NCBI GenBank assembly: GCA_035638075.1 | Contig: DASRAU010000003.1 | Coordinates: 1 to 64,000, forward strand | Source of the DNA: DASRAU01 sp035638075 | Lineage (GTDB): Bacteria; Acidobacteriota; Polarisedimenticolia; Gp22-AA2 | Reading direction: 5' to 3' | Length of the DNA: 64,000 nt | In this document: positions 44,063 to 52,839 of the stretch, one piece after another | Numbering within the stretch: position 1 is the stretch's first letter | How the letters are laid out: each line of letters starts with the position of its first letter | Made by a program: the position numbers and the translations under genes | The notes under the pieces: generated by a model | What the model saw: only the letters and a program-made list of their open reading frames with translations | What the model was told of the DNA's origin: nothing | Database searches by the model: none

Positions 44063-46345
44063 TTACGGACAGGTCGGGGTGGGTCGCGGGGTGCCGTTCG
44101 ACTGGTTGCCGATCGGGCCGGGGCCGCAGGTGTTGCGGGCGCGCACGAAGTAGTAGAAGCCGTCGTTGAGGGCCGGCGCCGTCGCATCGGGATAGGTGGA
44201 CGGCGGCTGCGCCTTCGCGAAGCAGGCGAGACCCGAGAGATCGTGCGCGGAGCGCAGCGCCGACAGCGTGCCGCGCAGCACGTCGTAGGTCCAGGTCGGC
44301 GGCGCCCCGCCCAGGGGCGTCCAGGTGACGGTGGCGTTCGCCGCCCCATCCACGGTCAGCGAAGCGACCTCGGTGCCGGGGAGATCCTGCGCGGTCGGGT
44401 CGGTGGGCGCGCAGTCGCTGGCGTTGACGCGGCCGTCGCCGTCGAGATCCGCATCGCACGAGTCGCCGATGCCGTCCCCGTCGAGGTCCTGCTGGCCCGG
44501 GTTGGGAAGCCCGCTGCAGTTGTCGGCGGTGTCCGGGACGCCGTCGGCGTCCTGGTCCGGAAGCGTGACGAGATTGAGCGTCTTGAGTATCCACAGGTCG
44601 GGATCGAAGATGACCTGGGTCGGCTGACCGGGGACCGCCGGCAGCGCGAAGTCCTGGCCGAACGAGTTGTTGTGCACGACGAAGGTCTGCGAGCCGCTGG
44701 ACCAGGTGACCCGGATGTCGATCGGCATGTCGAAGAGGCCGGTCACCTGCTGCTGGTCGATGCGCACGTGCGTGACGTACCCGGCCGGCGTCAGGGCCGC
44801 GGTCCAGCCGAAGGCGTAGGTCGGCTCGCCCATCTGGTAGACCCAGCGGGTGAAGAACGAGGACAGGTCGAGCCCCGACGTCGCTTCCATCTGGGCCCGG
44901 AAGAGCGGCGTGGTGGCGTTGCTCATCTTGTAGGTCGCGTAGTAATTGCGCAGCCCCTGGAAGAACGCGGTGTCGCCGACGACGTGGCGCAGCATGTGCA
45001 GCACCCACGCCCCCTTGTCGTAGACCGCGTGGTCGAACAGGTCGCTGCACTCGGGGAGCGGGTCGTAGACCGGGCAGCTGAACGGACGCGAGTCGAGGGA
45101 CTGCACGTAGTTGCGCATCGCGGTCGCGCCGCCGAGATGCTCCTGCCAGAGCACCTCGCCGTAGGTGGCGAAGCCTTCGTTCAGCCAGATCTCCGGCCAC
45201 TCGGCGGGGCCGACGGCGTCGCCGAACCACTGGTGCGCCAGCTCGTGCACCACGATGTAGTCGTACTGGTGCGTTCCCTTGATGAGGGCGCCGCCATACG
45301 AGGTGACGGTCTGGTGCTCCATGCCCCCGTTGAACGGGAAGAGGGCATGGCCGTATTTCTCGGCGACGAAGGGGTATTCGCCCAGCGTGCTCGACAGGAA
45401 CGTGAGCATCGGCACGGTGACGTTGAAGTCGATGCGTGCGTTCGTCTCCTTCTCGGGGTAGACGAAGTGCTGCACCGGCATCACCGGGCCGCCGGTCACC
45501 GGCGTGTAGAAATCGGTCCAGGTGACGTAGTTCGACACCGCGACCGACACCAGGTAAGTGCTGATCGGGTCGTTCGAGCGCCACTGGAAGGTGCGCGTGC
45601 CGTCGCCGTTCAGGATGTTGCCGACCAGCAGGCCGTTGCTCACCCCGGTCAGGTTCGAGGGGACGCGCAGGTCCATGTCCACGATCGCCTTGTCATCGGG
45701 GCGATCGAGACACGGCCACCACGCCGGCGCGAAGTCGGGCTCCGACAGCGACGACACGATCGGTCCCTGCCCCGGCAGGCCGGTCCCGTGCGTCTGGAAC
45801 GAGAAGGCCCCGAAATTCACGTTGGGGGGCACGCCGCCGTAGGACACGGTGATGTCGATGAGCTCTCCCGGGTTGTAGACCCGGTCGAGGGTCACGTGCA
45901 CCACGTTGCCGCCCCGTGTCGTGGACAGCAGCGCTCCCCCGGTCTTGCGCACGGAGCTCAGGGTGAGGACGTCGTACAGGTTGACGTTCAGCGTGTTCAC
46001 CGGGTCGACGACCGGGCGCGCCTGGATCCGCACCGACCCGTCCACGCGGCCGCTGGTCGCCCCCGTGATCGTGACCAGGAGGGTGATCGAGTAGCGCTCG
46101 GCGTCCACGAGCAGGGGCGCGGCCGCCAGCGCCTCGGCGCGCGCCTGGATCGAGGCGGCCTCCCCTTCCTGGAGACTCTTGCGGACCCTCCGGCGCTCTT
46201 CCTGCGTAGGGGGAGGTTGAAGGGCGGGAAGAACGGAGGCGGCTGTGTCGTTTCCCCGGGCCATCGGCTCCGGGCGGAAGACCGCCGGCGCCACGGCGAG
46301 GAGCACTCCCAGCCAGGCGACCCGGGTGACCCGGGTGACCCTCAC
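44063..46345 (-). CDS. Secreted M1-family metallopeptidase with TSP3 repeats and C-terminal Cys-Pro module
   Basis: A protein of about 760 residues from a GTG at 46345, which gives a normal signal peptide (VTRVTRVAWLGVLLAVAPAV). The frame is open to 46447, but the longer form would have over 30 polar residues before the hydrophobic part. The M1 peptidase domain has HELAHQWFGD near residue 367 with the downstream Glu in WLNEGFATYGEV. Calcium-binding TSP3 motifs (DQDADGVPDTADNC, DLDGDGIGDSC) lie near 596-649. From about 666 comes a fibronectin-like module ending in PTPTCP-stop, shared with two other secreted proteins in the window. It probably cleaves peptides outside the cell. Three copies of a 9-base repeat encode the start of the signal. 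Confidence 0.87.
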   Translation of the reverse strand: MRVTRVTRVAWLGVLLAVAPAVFRPEPMARGNDTAASVLPALQPPPTQEERRRVRKSLQEGEAASIQARAEALAAAPLLVDAERYSITLLVTITGATSGRVDGSVRIQARPVVDPVNTLNVNLYDVLTLSSVRKTGGALLSTTRGGNVVHVTLDRVYNPGELIDITVSYGGVPPNVNFGAFSFQTHGTGLPGQGPIVSSLSEPDFAPAWWPCLDRPDDKAIVDMDLRVPSNLTGVSNGLLVGNILNGDGTRTFQWRSNDPISTYLVSVAVSNYVTWTDFYTPVTGGPVMPVQHFVYPEKETNARIDFNVTVPMLTFLSSTLGEYPFVAEKYGHALFPFNGGMEHQTVTSYGGALIKGTHQYDYIVVHELAHQWFGDAVGPAEWPEIWLNEGFATYGEVLWQEHLGGATAMRNYVQSLDSRPFSCPVYDPLPECSDLFDHAVYDKGAWVLHMLRHVVGDTAFFQGLRNYYATYKMSNATTPLFRAQMEATSGLDLSSFFTRWVYQMGEPTYAFGWTAALTPAGYVTHVRIDQQQVTGLFDMPIDIRVTWSSGSQTFVVHNNSFGQDFALPAVPGQPTQVIFDPDLWILKTLNLVTLPDQDADGVPDTADNCSGLPNPGQQDLDGDGIGDSCDADLDGDGRVNASDCAPTDPTAQDLPGTEVASLTVDGAANATVTWTPLGGAPPTWTYDVLRGTLSALRSAHDLSGLACFAKAQPPSTYPDATAPALNDGFYYFVRARNTCGPGPIGNQSNGTPRPTPTCP

Positions 46346-46556
46346 GGACGCACGATCCGCGCGCACGAGGGAGGACGACCGGGACGGGGACGGCCGGGCA
46401 GCATGATGAGCGGCCGGAAGTGTACGCAAAGAACGCCCCGGCGCCACTTCAAAATGACCGGGAACCGGACCCGGGGCGGGCTTCCCCCAGCATGACCCCT
46501 CCGGCAGGCCAACGCGCTCATGGGGCTATACTTGCCCCTCCAGACGGAGCCCCACG

Positions 46557-47822
46557 TTGAGTCCTCCGACCGTGACCGCAAGCGCCCCTTCGATCGGGGT
46601 CGCTGCAGTGGAAAGCGGGGCTCCCGAGGCCCGCCGCGTCAGCCTGCCCGCCCCGAAGAGCGTCGCCATGCCTCCCAAACGGCTCCTGGCCGTCTGGGGA
46701 CTCGGGTGGCTCCTGATCGGGGCCGCCGTGGCGGCCGGGATTGCCTTCACCCGCAGCGGCGCCGAGTTCGGTCCCACCCTGTTCATGAGCATCCTGTTCG
46801 CGGAGGTCGTCGGGTTCACGGCCCTCCTGTCGACGCGACTGGTCTTTCCGCTCTTCGAGAGGATGCCGGCGGCGGCCAACCTCGGCCTGCAGATCCTCAC
46901 GCTCCTCTCCGGCACGGTCTTCGGGTCGATCGTGGTCACCACGACGCAGCCGTACTTCGCGCTGGCGCACTTCCGCACCGTCGCCATGATCGTCGTGGTC
47001 AACGCGGTGCTCGGGGTGATCGTCGGCATCGCGCTGCGCACCTACGACTCGATGCGCGAGCAGATCCAGGCGCAGTTCGAGGCGCTGCGCTCGAAGGAGG
47101 CGATGGAGCGGGAGATCGAGATCGCCCGCGAGGTGCAGCGGGAGCTTCTGCCGCGCGCCTGCCCGATCGTCCCGGGGTTGAAGATCGCCGGCGCCTGCCG
47201 CCCCGCCATCGGGGTCGGAGGGGACTACTACGACTATCTGCAGTTTTCCGAGCACCGCCTCGGCATCGTCATCGCCGACGTGGCCGGCAAGGGGATCCCG
47301 GCGGCGCTCCTGATGGCCGGGCTGCAGGGATCGGTCCGCAGCCTGGCCGGCCCCGCGGTCGAGCCGGGAGAGGTGAACCGCCTGCTCAACGGCATGCTGT
47401 ACCGCTCGACGACGACGGCCCGGTACGCCACCCTCTTCTTCGCGCTGTACGACGCCGACCGGCGGGTCCTGTCCTACAGCAACGCGGGACACTTCCCGCC
47501 GCTGCTCGTCGGGCGGGACGGAACGGTGGCGCACCTCGGCGCCGACGGGATCCCCCTCGGCCTGTTCGAGGAGGCGCGCTACGGCCAGGCGCAGCGCACG
47601 CTCGAAACCGGGGACCTGCTGGCGCTCTACACCGACGGCATCGTCGAGGCGCAGGGGCTCGACGGCGTCGAGTTCGGCGAGGAACGCTTCATCGAGCTGC
47701 TGACGCGCCATCGCAACGCCGACCTCGATGATCTCGTCCTGAAGATCATGGCCGAGCTGGAGCAGTGGAGCGGCGGGCACGCGCACGACGACGCCACGCT
47801 CGTCCTGGCGCGGGTCGGATGA
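46557..47822 (+). CDS. Membrane SpoIIE-type PP2C phosphatase
   Basis: A protein of 421 residues from a TTG at 46557. Residues about 40-165 hold four membrane helices. A helical linker (REIEIAREVQRELLPRA) leads into a SpoIIE-type PP2C domain: GVGGDYYDYLQF, VIADVAGKGIPAALLMAG, YSNAGHFPPLL, and the last metal Asp in HAHDDATLVL. These enzymes dephosphorylate anti-sigma-factor antagonists or similar targets. The next gene, a LytS-type kinase, has a related membrane part. A TATACT element at 46527-46532 may be the -10 box. The operon runs phosphatase, kinase, regulator. Confidence 0.88.
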   Translation: MSPPTVTASAPSIGVAAVESGAPEARRVSLPAPKSVAMPPKRLLAVWGLGWLLIGAAVAAGIAFTRSGAEFGPTLFMSILFAEVVGFTALLSTRLVFPLFERMPAAANLGLQILTLLSGTVFGSIVVTTTQPYFALAHFRTVAMIVVVNAVLGVIVGIALRTYDSMREQIQAQFEALRSKEAMEREIEIAREVQRELLPRACPIVPGLKIAGACRPAIGVGGDYYDYLQFSEHRLGIVIADVAGKGIPAALLMAGLQGSVRSLAGPAVEPGEVNRLLNGMLYRSTTTARYATLFFALYDADRRVLSYSNAGHFPPLLVGRDGTVAHLGADGIPLGLFEEARYGQAQRTLETGDLLALYTDGIVEAQGLDGVEFGEERFIELLTRHRNADLDDLVLKIMAELEQWSGGHAHDDATLVLARVG

Positions 47823-47836
47823 GAGGAGCGGCCTCG

Positions 47837-48985
47837 ATGATCCCGCGCAGCGCGCCCTTCGGCTTCCAGGTGCTCCTGTGGGCGCTGGGGAACTCGGTGG
47901 CGGGGGCGGCGGTCGGCCTGGCGGTGAACCTGCTCGGCCGCGGGGTGTTCGAGCCGACGGTTCTGGTCATCGGCATCCTGTTCGGCAACGTCGTCGGCTT
48001 CACCGTCTTCCTGACCTCGACGCTCCTGCCGCCGCGGCTGCGGGAGGTCGGGCCGGTGCTGCGGGCGCTGCTCGTGGGGCTGGCCCTGTTCTCGGGCGCC
48101 GTCGCCGGCACCGCCTTCGCCTTCTACCTCTTCCCCCTGTTCGTGCTGCGCGATCTGCGGCAGGCGCTGACGGTCGGCGCCATCAACGCGGTCCTGGCGC
48201 TCGCGGTCGGCAGCGTCGTGCACGTCTACGAGGCGCTGCGCTGGCGCCTGGCGGAGTCGCTGCGGGAAGTCGAGGAGGTGCGCCTGCGCGAGGCGCGCCT
48301 GCGTGAGCAGGCGGCGCTCGCCGAGCTGGCCGCCCTGCAGGCCCGCATCAACCCGCACTTCTTCTTCAACACGCTCAACACCATCTCGTCGCTCGTGGAG
48401 GAGGACCCGCGGCGCGCCGGCGACATCGTGACGACCCTCGCGGAGCTGTTCCGGTACACCTTCCGCGCCGCCGAATCGCGGCCGGTGCGGCTCGAGGAGG
48501 AGCTGGAGTTCGTGCGCCGCTACCTGACCATCGAGCAGGCGCGCTTCGGCGAGCGCCTGCGCGTGGTGTCGGACGTGACTCCGGCGGCGCTCCAGATCCC
48601 CGTGGCGGGGCTTCTGCTGCAGCCGCTGGTCGAGAACGCCGTCGGGCACGGCGTGGCGACGCTGCGGCGCGGCGGGACGGTGCGCATCGCGGCGCGTGTC
48701 GAGTCGGACGAGCTGGTGGTCGAGGTGTCCGATGACGGCCGCGGCCTGCCGCCGCACGGCGACCCCATCCGGCCCGGCCACGGCCTCGACAACGTGCGCC
48801 AGCGCCTCGCGACGCTCTACGGCGAGCGCGGGCGGCTGACCCTGCAGCCGGGAGCCGAAGGACAGGGCGCGGTCGCGACCATCCGCATCCCGGCGCCCGC
48901 GGCGCAGGCGGCGGAGGCCACGGCCCCCGCCGCGGCCGGGATCGGCGCGACCGGCCTGCCGGCCGCCGCCCCGGAGCGAGGCTAG
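47837..48985 (+). CDS. LytS/YehU-type sensor histidine kinase
   Basis: A protein of about 382 residues. Four or five membrane helices (residues about 10-145) resemble those of the preceding phosphatase. A helical linker follows, then the His-kinase box ARINPHFFFNTLNTIS with the phosphorylated His, an N box LLLQPLVENAVGHG and a G box DDGRGLPP. It should phosphorylate the LytTR regulator encoded next. The ATG at 47837 has GAGAGGAG upstream. An ATG at 47819 overlaps the phosphatase stop (ATGA) but lacks such a site, so both are possible. The kinase lacks a 5TM-5TMR_LYT domain and uses its own module instead. Confidence 0.9.
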   Translation: MIPRSAPFGFQVLLWALGNSVAGAAVGLAVNLLGRGVFEPTVLVIGILFGNVVGFTVFLTSTLLPPRLREVGPVLRALLVGLALFSGAVAGTAFAFYLFPLFVLRDLRQALTVGAINAVLALAVGSVVHVYEALRWRLAESLREVEEVRLREARLREQAALAELAALQARINPHFFFNTLNTISSLVEEDPRRAGDIVTTLAELFRYTFRAAESRPVRLEEELEFVRRYLTIEQARFGERLRVVSDVTPAALQIPVAGLLLQPLVENAVGHGVATLRRGGTVRIAARVESDELVVEVSDDGRGLPPHGDPIRPGHGLDNVRQRLATLYGERGRLTLQPGAEGQGAVATIRIPAPAAQAAEATAPAAAGIGATGLPAAAPERG

Positions 48986-48989
48986 GAGA

Positions 48990-49769
48990 ATGCGCATCGT
49001 CATCGTCGAGGACGAGAAGCCGGCGCGCGACCGGCTGCGGCGGATGCTCGCGGAGCACCCCGATTGCGAAGTCGTCGGCGAGGCGGGGGACGCCGCCGGC
49101 GCCGCCGCGCTCATCGACCGCGAGCGCCCCGACCTGTGCTTCCTCGACGTGGAGATGCCCGAGGGGGACGGCTTCGAGGTGCTGAAGCGGGTCCGGCACG
49201 CGCCGCGGGTGATCTTCACGACCGCCTACGACCGCTACGCCGTCCCCGCGTTCGAGGTGAACTCCCTCGACTATCTGCTGAAGCCGTTCAGCCGCGAGCG
49301 CTTCGCCGCCGCCCTCGAGCGCGCGCGGCGGGCCATCGCCGCAGGGAGCGGCGCGCCGGCCCCGGCCGACCTTTTGAAGCTCATCGAGGAGATCCGACGC
49401 GCCCCGGCCGCGCCCCCGGCGGCTCCCGCGGCCGCGGCGCCCCTGCGCATCCCGGTCCGGCGCGCCAACAAGATCGTCCTGCTCGATCCGGGCGAGATCC
49501 TCTGGTTCGAGGCGGAGGAGACCATCGTCTTCGCGCGCACCGACGAGGCACGGCTCCTGGTCGAGCGCCCGCTCAACGATCTCGAGGAGCTGCTGCGGCC
49601 GATCTTCTTCCGCATCCACCGGTCGTACCTGGTGAACGTCTCCCGCATCGCCGAGATCCAGCCCGAGGAGGGCGGCACCGCGCGCGTCATCATGAAGGAC
49701 GCCGCCGGGACCGCCCTGCCTCTGTCCCGCCGGCAGGCCCGCCTGCTGCGGGATCTCCTCCCCTGGTAA
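48990..49769 (+). CDS. LytTR-family response regulator
   Basis: A protein of 259 residues. The receiver domain has the acidic pocket VIVEDEKPARD, the phosphorylated Asp in LCFLDVEMPEGDG, a Thr in VIFTTAYDR and Lys in DYLLKPFSR. An Ala/Pro-rich linker follows (about 115-150). The LytTR DNA-binding domain shows PVRRANKIVLLDPGEILWFE and FFRIHRSYLVNVSRI. It begins 4 bases after the kinase gene, forming a three-gene operon with phosphatase and kinase. Targets may lie nearby (for example the bactofilin-like gene), but no LytTR direct repeat was identified. Confidence 0.92.
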   Translation: MRIVIVEDEKPARDRLRRMLAEHPDCEVVGEAGDAAGAAALIDRERPDLCFLDVEMPEGDGFEVLKRVRHAPRVIFTTAYDRYAVPAFEVNSLDYLLKPFSRERFAAALERARRAIAAGSGAPAPADLLKLIEEIRRAPAAPPAAPAAAAPLRIPVRRANKIVLLDPGEILWFEAEETIVFARTDEARLLVERPLNDLEELLRPIFFRIHRSYLVNVSRIAEIQPEEGGTARVIMKDAAGTALPLSRRQARLLRDLLPW

Positions 49770-49777
49770 CCGCGTTC

Positions 49778-49824
49778 CAGGATCGAAACCGCCCCGGAAG
49801 CCCTTCCGGGAGCCCGATCCTGGC
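49778..49824 (+). terminator. Nested perfect hairpin after the LytTR operon
   Basis: An outer 9-bp stem (CCAGGATCG at 49778-49786 with CGATCCTGG at 49816-49824) encloses an inner 8-bp stem (CCCGGAAG at 49794-49801 with CTTCCGGG at 49804-49811). Starting eight bases after the stop, it is a likely transcription end or mRNA-stabilising element. There is no clean U-run. Confidence 0.55.
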
Positions 49825-49940
49825 GCCGTTCAACCCCCCGGAACGACCGCTGGGGACCGGTTCCGACCGCCGGCCCGAAAGGGCTGGATCCGGCCTTTTC
49901 CATGGCGTATTCCATTCCGCGAGAGAGAGAGGAGAGTCCC

Positions 49941-51299
49941 ATGAACCCCGTGAGGACGATGTGGACGGCGGGACGTTTCATCGCAAGGGGGACGGGAGTG
50001 CTTCTGGCGCTGGCGCTCCTGTTCGGGACCACGGTTCTGGCGGCCGAGGCACAGGCGGCCACGACCCACAAGGCGCCGAAGACACCGGCGACGCAGCCGC
50101 CGCCGGCGCCGGCGCCGCCGTCGGTTGCGGAGCCCTCGGAGCCTCCCGAGCCGCCTGACTCGGACATCCCCCTGCCTCCGCGGCCCAGGAAGTCGGGCGG
50201 GGACAAGAGCAACCCCCGCTACATCCTGGAAGAGGGGTCGACGAACCAGGGGGACCTGTACCTGTTCAAGGACGCGGTGGTGATCCGCGGCAAGCAGGAC
50301 GGCGACCTGATCGTCTTCGGGCGCGAGCTCGAGGTGGCCAAGGGCGGGACCGTCACCGGCGACATCAACGCCTTCACGCAGTCGGTGGACCTGAGCGGCA
50401 AGATGGGCGACTCGGTGCGCGCCATGGCGCAGAGCGTCCACCTGACCGGGGTCATCGACGGCGATCTCGTGGCGGTCGGCGAGTCGATCGTCGTGGACAA
50501 GGGCGCCCGCATCACCGGCGACCTCGACGCCAAGGGCGCGCGCGTCCAGATGGATGGCACCGTGGACGGCGATTTCACCGCCACCGGCGGGGAAGTGCAC
50601 CTGCTGGGCAAGGTGGGCGGCAGCGCCGAGCTGAAGGGCGACGTCATCGAGGTGGACCCCAAGGCCAGGGTGGACGGCGGGCTGACCTACACCTCGCGCA
50701 ACAAGATCGACGAGGACCTCCAGCACATCGTGGAGGGTCCCGTGGTCTACACGCCGGGCCGCTCGCAGCCGAAGGTGTCGAGCCACGGCTTCATCAAGTG
50801 GTTCTTCTTCACGGCGACGGCGCTTTTGGCCGGGCTGGTGTCGCTGGCGATGTTCCGCCGCAGCGCCCCCGACGTCGTCGCCGCGGTGCGCAGCGACGGC
50901 CTGCGGAGCGCAGGCGTCGGCTTCATCAGCGCCATCGTCATCCCGGTGGCCCTGGCGATCGCCTGCATCCTGATCATCACCATCCCGGCGGTGGTGCTCG
51001 GCTACATCGCGTACTTCATGCTCCTGTACCTGGCGCAGGTGCCGGTCGGAGTGTTCGTCGGCGAGTGGCTGCTGCAGCGCCTCGGGAAGACCGCCGGTCC
51101 GTTCGGAGCGGTGGCTCTCGGCATCCCGGTCCTGTACGTGGTGTTCGCCATCCCGGTCCTCGGCAAGCTGGCGCTGTTCATGGTCGTGTTCACCGGGTTC
51201 GGCGCCATCGTCATGACCATCTGGACGGCGCGCCAGGCGCGCCGGGCCGGAGTGCCGCCGCCGACTCCGGCGACCGGAGCTGCGCCGATGCCGGCCTGA
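49941..51299 (+). CDS. Bactofilin-like polymer-forming domain protein with C-terminal membrane helices
   Basis: A protein of 452 residues. A signal peptide (VLLALALLFGTTVLAAEAQA) is followed by a Pro-rich linker. Residues about 85-260 are a right-handed beta-helix of short repeats (GDLIVFGRELEVAKGGTVTG, then DGDLVAVGESIVVDKGARIT), like bactofilin or polymer-forming proteins. Then about five membrane helices follow (WFFFTATALLAGLVSLAMF onward). The signal peptide puts the repeat part outside the cytoplasm, unlike true bactofilins. The ATG at 49941 has GAGAGAGGAGAG upstream. It may form a membrane-linked scaffold. It follows the LytTR operon by 171 bases but a hairpin lies between. Confidence 0.8.
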   Translation: MNPVRTMWTAGRFIARGTGVLLALALLFGTTVLAAEAQAATTHKAPKTPATQPPPAPAPPSVAEPSEPPEPPDSDIPLPPRPRKSGGDKSNPRYILEEGSTNQGDLYLFKDAVVIRGKQDGDLIVFGRELEVAKGGTVTGDINAFTQSVDLSGKMGDSVRAMAQSVHLTGVIDGDLVAVGESIVVDKGARITGDLDAKGARVQMDGTVDGDFTATGGEVHLLGKVGGSAELKGDVIEVDPKARVDGGLTYTSRNKIDEDLQHIVEGPVVYTPGRSQPKVSSHGFIKWFFFTATALLAGLVSLAMFRRSAPDVVAAVRSDGLRSAGVGFISAIVIPVALAIACILIITIPAVVLGYIAYFMLLYLAQVPVGVFVGEWLLQRLGKTAGPFGAVALGIPVLYVVFAIPVLGKLALFMVVFTGFGAIVMTIWTARQARRAGVPPPTPATGAAPMPA

Positions 51300-51387
51300 G
51301 ATTGCGGCCGCCATGGGCCGGATGCCCGCGGCCGCCGTCGTGAATGAGTTGGAAGGAACTGTTTCAAGCAACGGGGAGGAAGGCACA

Positions 51388-51447
51388 TGGACACTCGCAC
51401 GGTGCTGTTGCTCGGCATGATCTTCGTCTGCGTCGTGGTGCTCTGAA
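51388..51447 (+). CDS. Candidate micro-protein of 19 residues
   Basis: An ATG at 51388 with an excellent ribosome binding site (GGGGAGGAAGG, ending 4-5 bases before it) opens a 19-codon frame: four polar residues, then a hydrophobic run (LLLGMIFVCVVVL) up to the stop. A perfect 11-bp hairpin begins 32 bases after the stop. This resembles a small one-helix membrane protein. There is no similarity I can name. Confidence 0.45.
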
Positions 51448-51479
51448 AACGCGTTCGTCGGGACTTGTTTCCGGGCACG

Positions 51480-51513
51480 GGGCGCGGCCGGTCTGGTCTT
51501 GACGGCCGCGCCC
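51480..51513 (+). terminator. Perfect 11-bp GC hairpin after the micro-ORF
   Basis: GGGCGCGGCCG (51480-51490) and CGGCCGCGCCC (51503-51513) form an 11-bp stem with a 12-base loop. It separates the micro-ORF from the cyclophilin gene start at 51535. No U-run follows. Confidence 0.5.
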
Positions 51514-51534
51514 GGTTCGACCAGAGTCGGCGGC

Positions 51535-52839
51535 ATGCGCAGCCATCCTGCCGCTCGACGAAGTCTCCCGGCCGCCGGATGGCTGGCCGCCATCGTCCTG
51601 CTCGCACCGGCGACGGCCGCCGCGGGGACCGAGGAAGTCGCGGTCCTGCGCGCGCCCCAGGGCGAGATCGTCTGGCGGTTCCTGCCGAAGGAGGCGCCGG
51701 AGCACGTCGCCTACGTCAAGAGCCTCATCGCCCGCGGCTTCTACGACGGCACCACCTTCCACCGCGTCATCCCGCACTTCGTCATCCAGGGCGGCGACCC
51801 CAACTCGAAGAACGCCGATCGTTCGGATGACGGCGACGGCGAGGCCGATCGCCGCCTGAAGGCGGAGTTCTCCACCCGCCTGCACTACCGGCCGGGGAGC
51901 ATCGGCATGGCGCGCGACGCCGACCCGGACAGCGGCTCGTGCCAGTTCTTCATCGCGCTCGAGAATCTCCCCCGGCTGGACGGCCGCTACACGATCTTCG
52001 CGGAGGTGGTCGAGGGGATGGAGGTGGCGCGCCGCATCGCCTCGGTGCCGCGCGACCTCAACGACAACCCGCTGGATCGCGTGCCGGTCACGGTCCGCCT
52101 GGAGAAGCGCCAGGTGCGGGAGGGATTCGCGTCGCGCGAGGAGGGCGTGTTCCCCTCCGGCGAGGTGCTGACCGGACCCGGCAAGCCGCGCCCGTGGGAT
52201 CCGAAGAACCGGCTGTTCCCCGCCCCGGTGCTGAAGACGACCGGGATGAAGGCGGAAGGGGACGCGGCGTCCGCGCGGCTCGACATCTCGGTCGGCGAGG
52301 ACGGCCACGTGATCGACGCGCGCCTCGTCGACCCGGCGACGAAGGACGCGCTGCGCCTGCAGTCGATGCCCGGGACCTGGATCTTCGAGCCGCCGACCTA
52401 CGACGGGAAGCCGCAGAAGATCCGCTTCGAGATCCGCGCGGACGGCACGAACCCCGCGGCGCCGACCGGCGGGGGCGCGCCGATCGATCTCGCCGGGACG
52501 ATGGCGGCCGACGGCACCGGGAAGGACGCGGCCGCGGCCGGAAAGGATGCGGCCGCGACCACCATCGCGCCGCCGCGTCCGGCCGTGCGGGTCCTGCTCC
52601 CGGCCGGAGCCAAAGCGCCCGCCAGGCCGACGCGGCTGCGGCTGACCGTGGGCGCGGACGGAGCCGTCTCTGATGCGGCGGTCCAGGAGTCGTGCGGCGA
52701 TGCGGGACTCGATCGGGCATCGGCCGACGCGGCGAAGGGACTCGTCTTCGAGCCGGCGATGCGGCGGCGGCCGGGCCGGCCCGAGCCGGAGCCGCAGGCG
52801 GTCTATCTCGACGTCGAGTCGAGGTTCGTCGCGCCGTAG
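51535..52839 (+). CDS. Exported cyclophilin-type peptidyl-prolyl isomerase with C-terminal TonB-C-like extension
   Basis: A protein of 434 residues with a signal peptide (LPAAGWLAAIVLLAPATAAA). Residues about 35-190 are a cyclophilin domain: FYDGTTFHRVIPHFVIQGGD holds the catalytic Arg, with GSIGMARDADPDSGSCQFFI following. The C-terminal 230 residues have two stretches like TonB-C domains (LDISVGEDGHVIDARL; LRLTVGADGAVSDAAVQ). It should speed prolyl bond rotation in the periplasm. The ATG at 51535 is preferred over upstream codons. The 3' end overlaps the convergent amidase gene by 37 bases. Confidence 0.85.
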   Translation: MRSHPAARRSLPAAGWLAAIVLLAPATAAAGTEEVAVLRAPQGEIVWRFLPKEAPEHVAYVKSLIARGFYDGTTFHRVIPHFVIQGGDPNSKNADRSDDGDGEADRRLKAEFSTRLHYRPGSIGMARDADPDSGSCQFFIALENLPRLDGRYTIFAEVVEGMEVARRIASVPRDLNDNPLDRVPVTVRLEKRQVREGFASREEGVFPSGEVLTGPGKPRPWDPKNRLFPAPVLKTTGMKAEGDAASARLDISVGEDGHVIDARLVDPATKDALRLQSMPGTWIFEPPTYDGKPQKIRFEIRADGTNPAAPTGGGAPIDLAGTMAADGTGKDAAAAGKDAAATTIAPPRPAVRVLLPAGAKAPARPTRLRLTVGADGAVSDAAVQESCGDAGLDRASADAAKGLVFEPAMRRRPGRPEPEPQAVYLDVESRFVAP

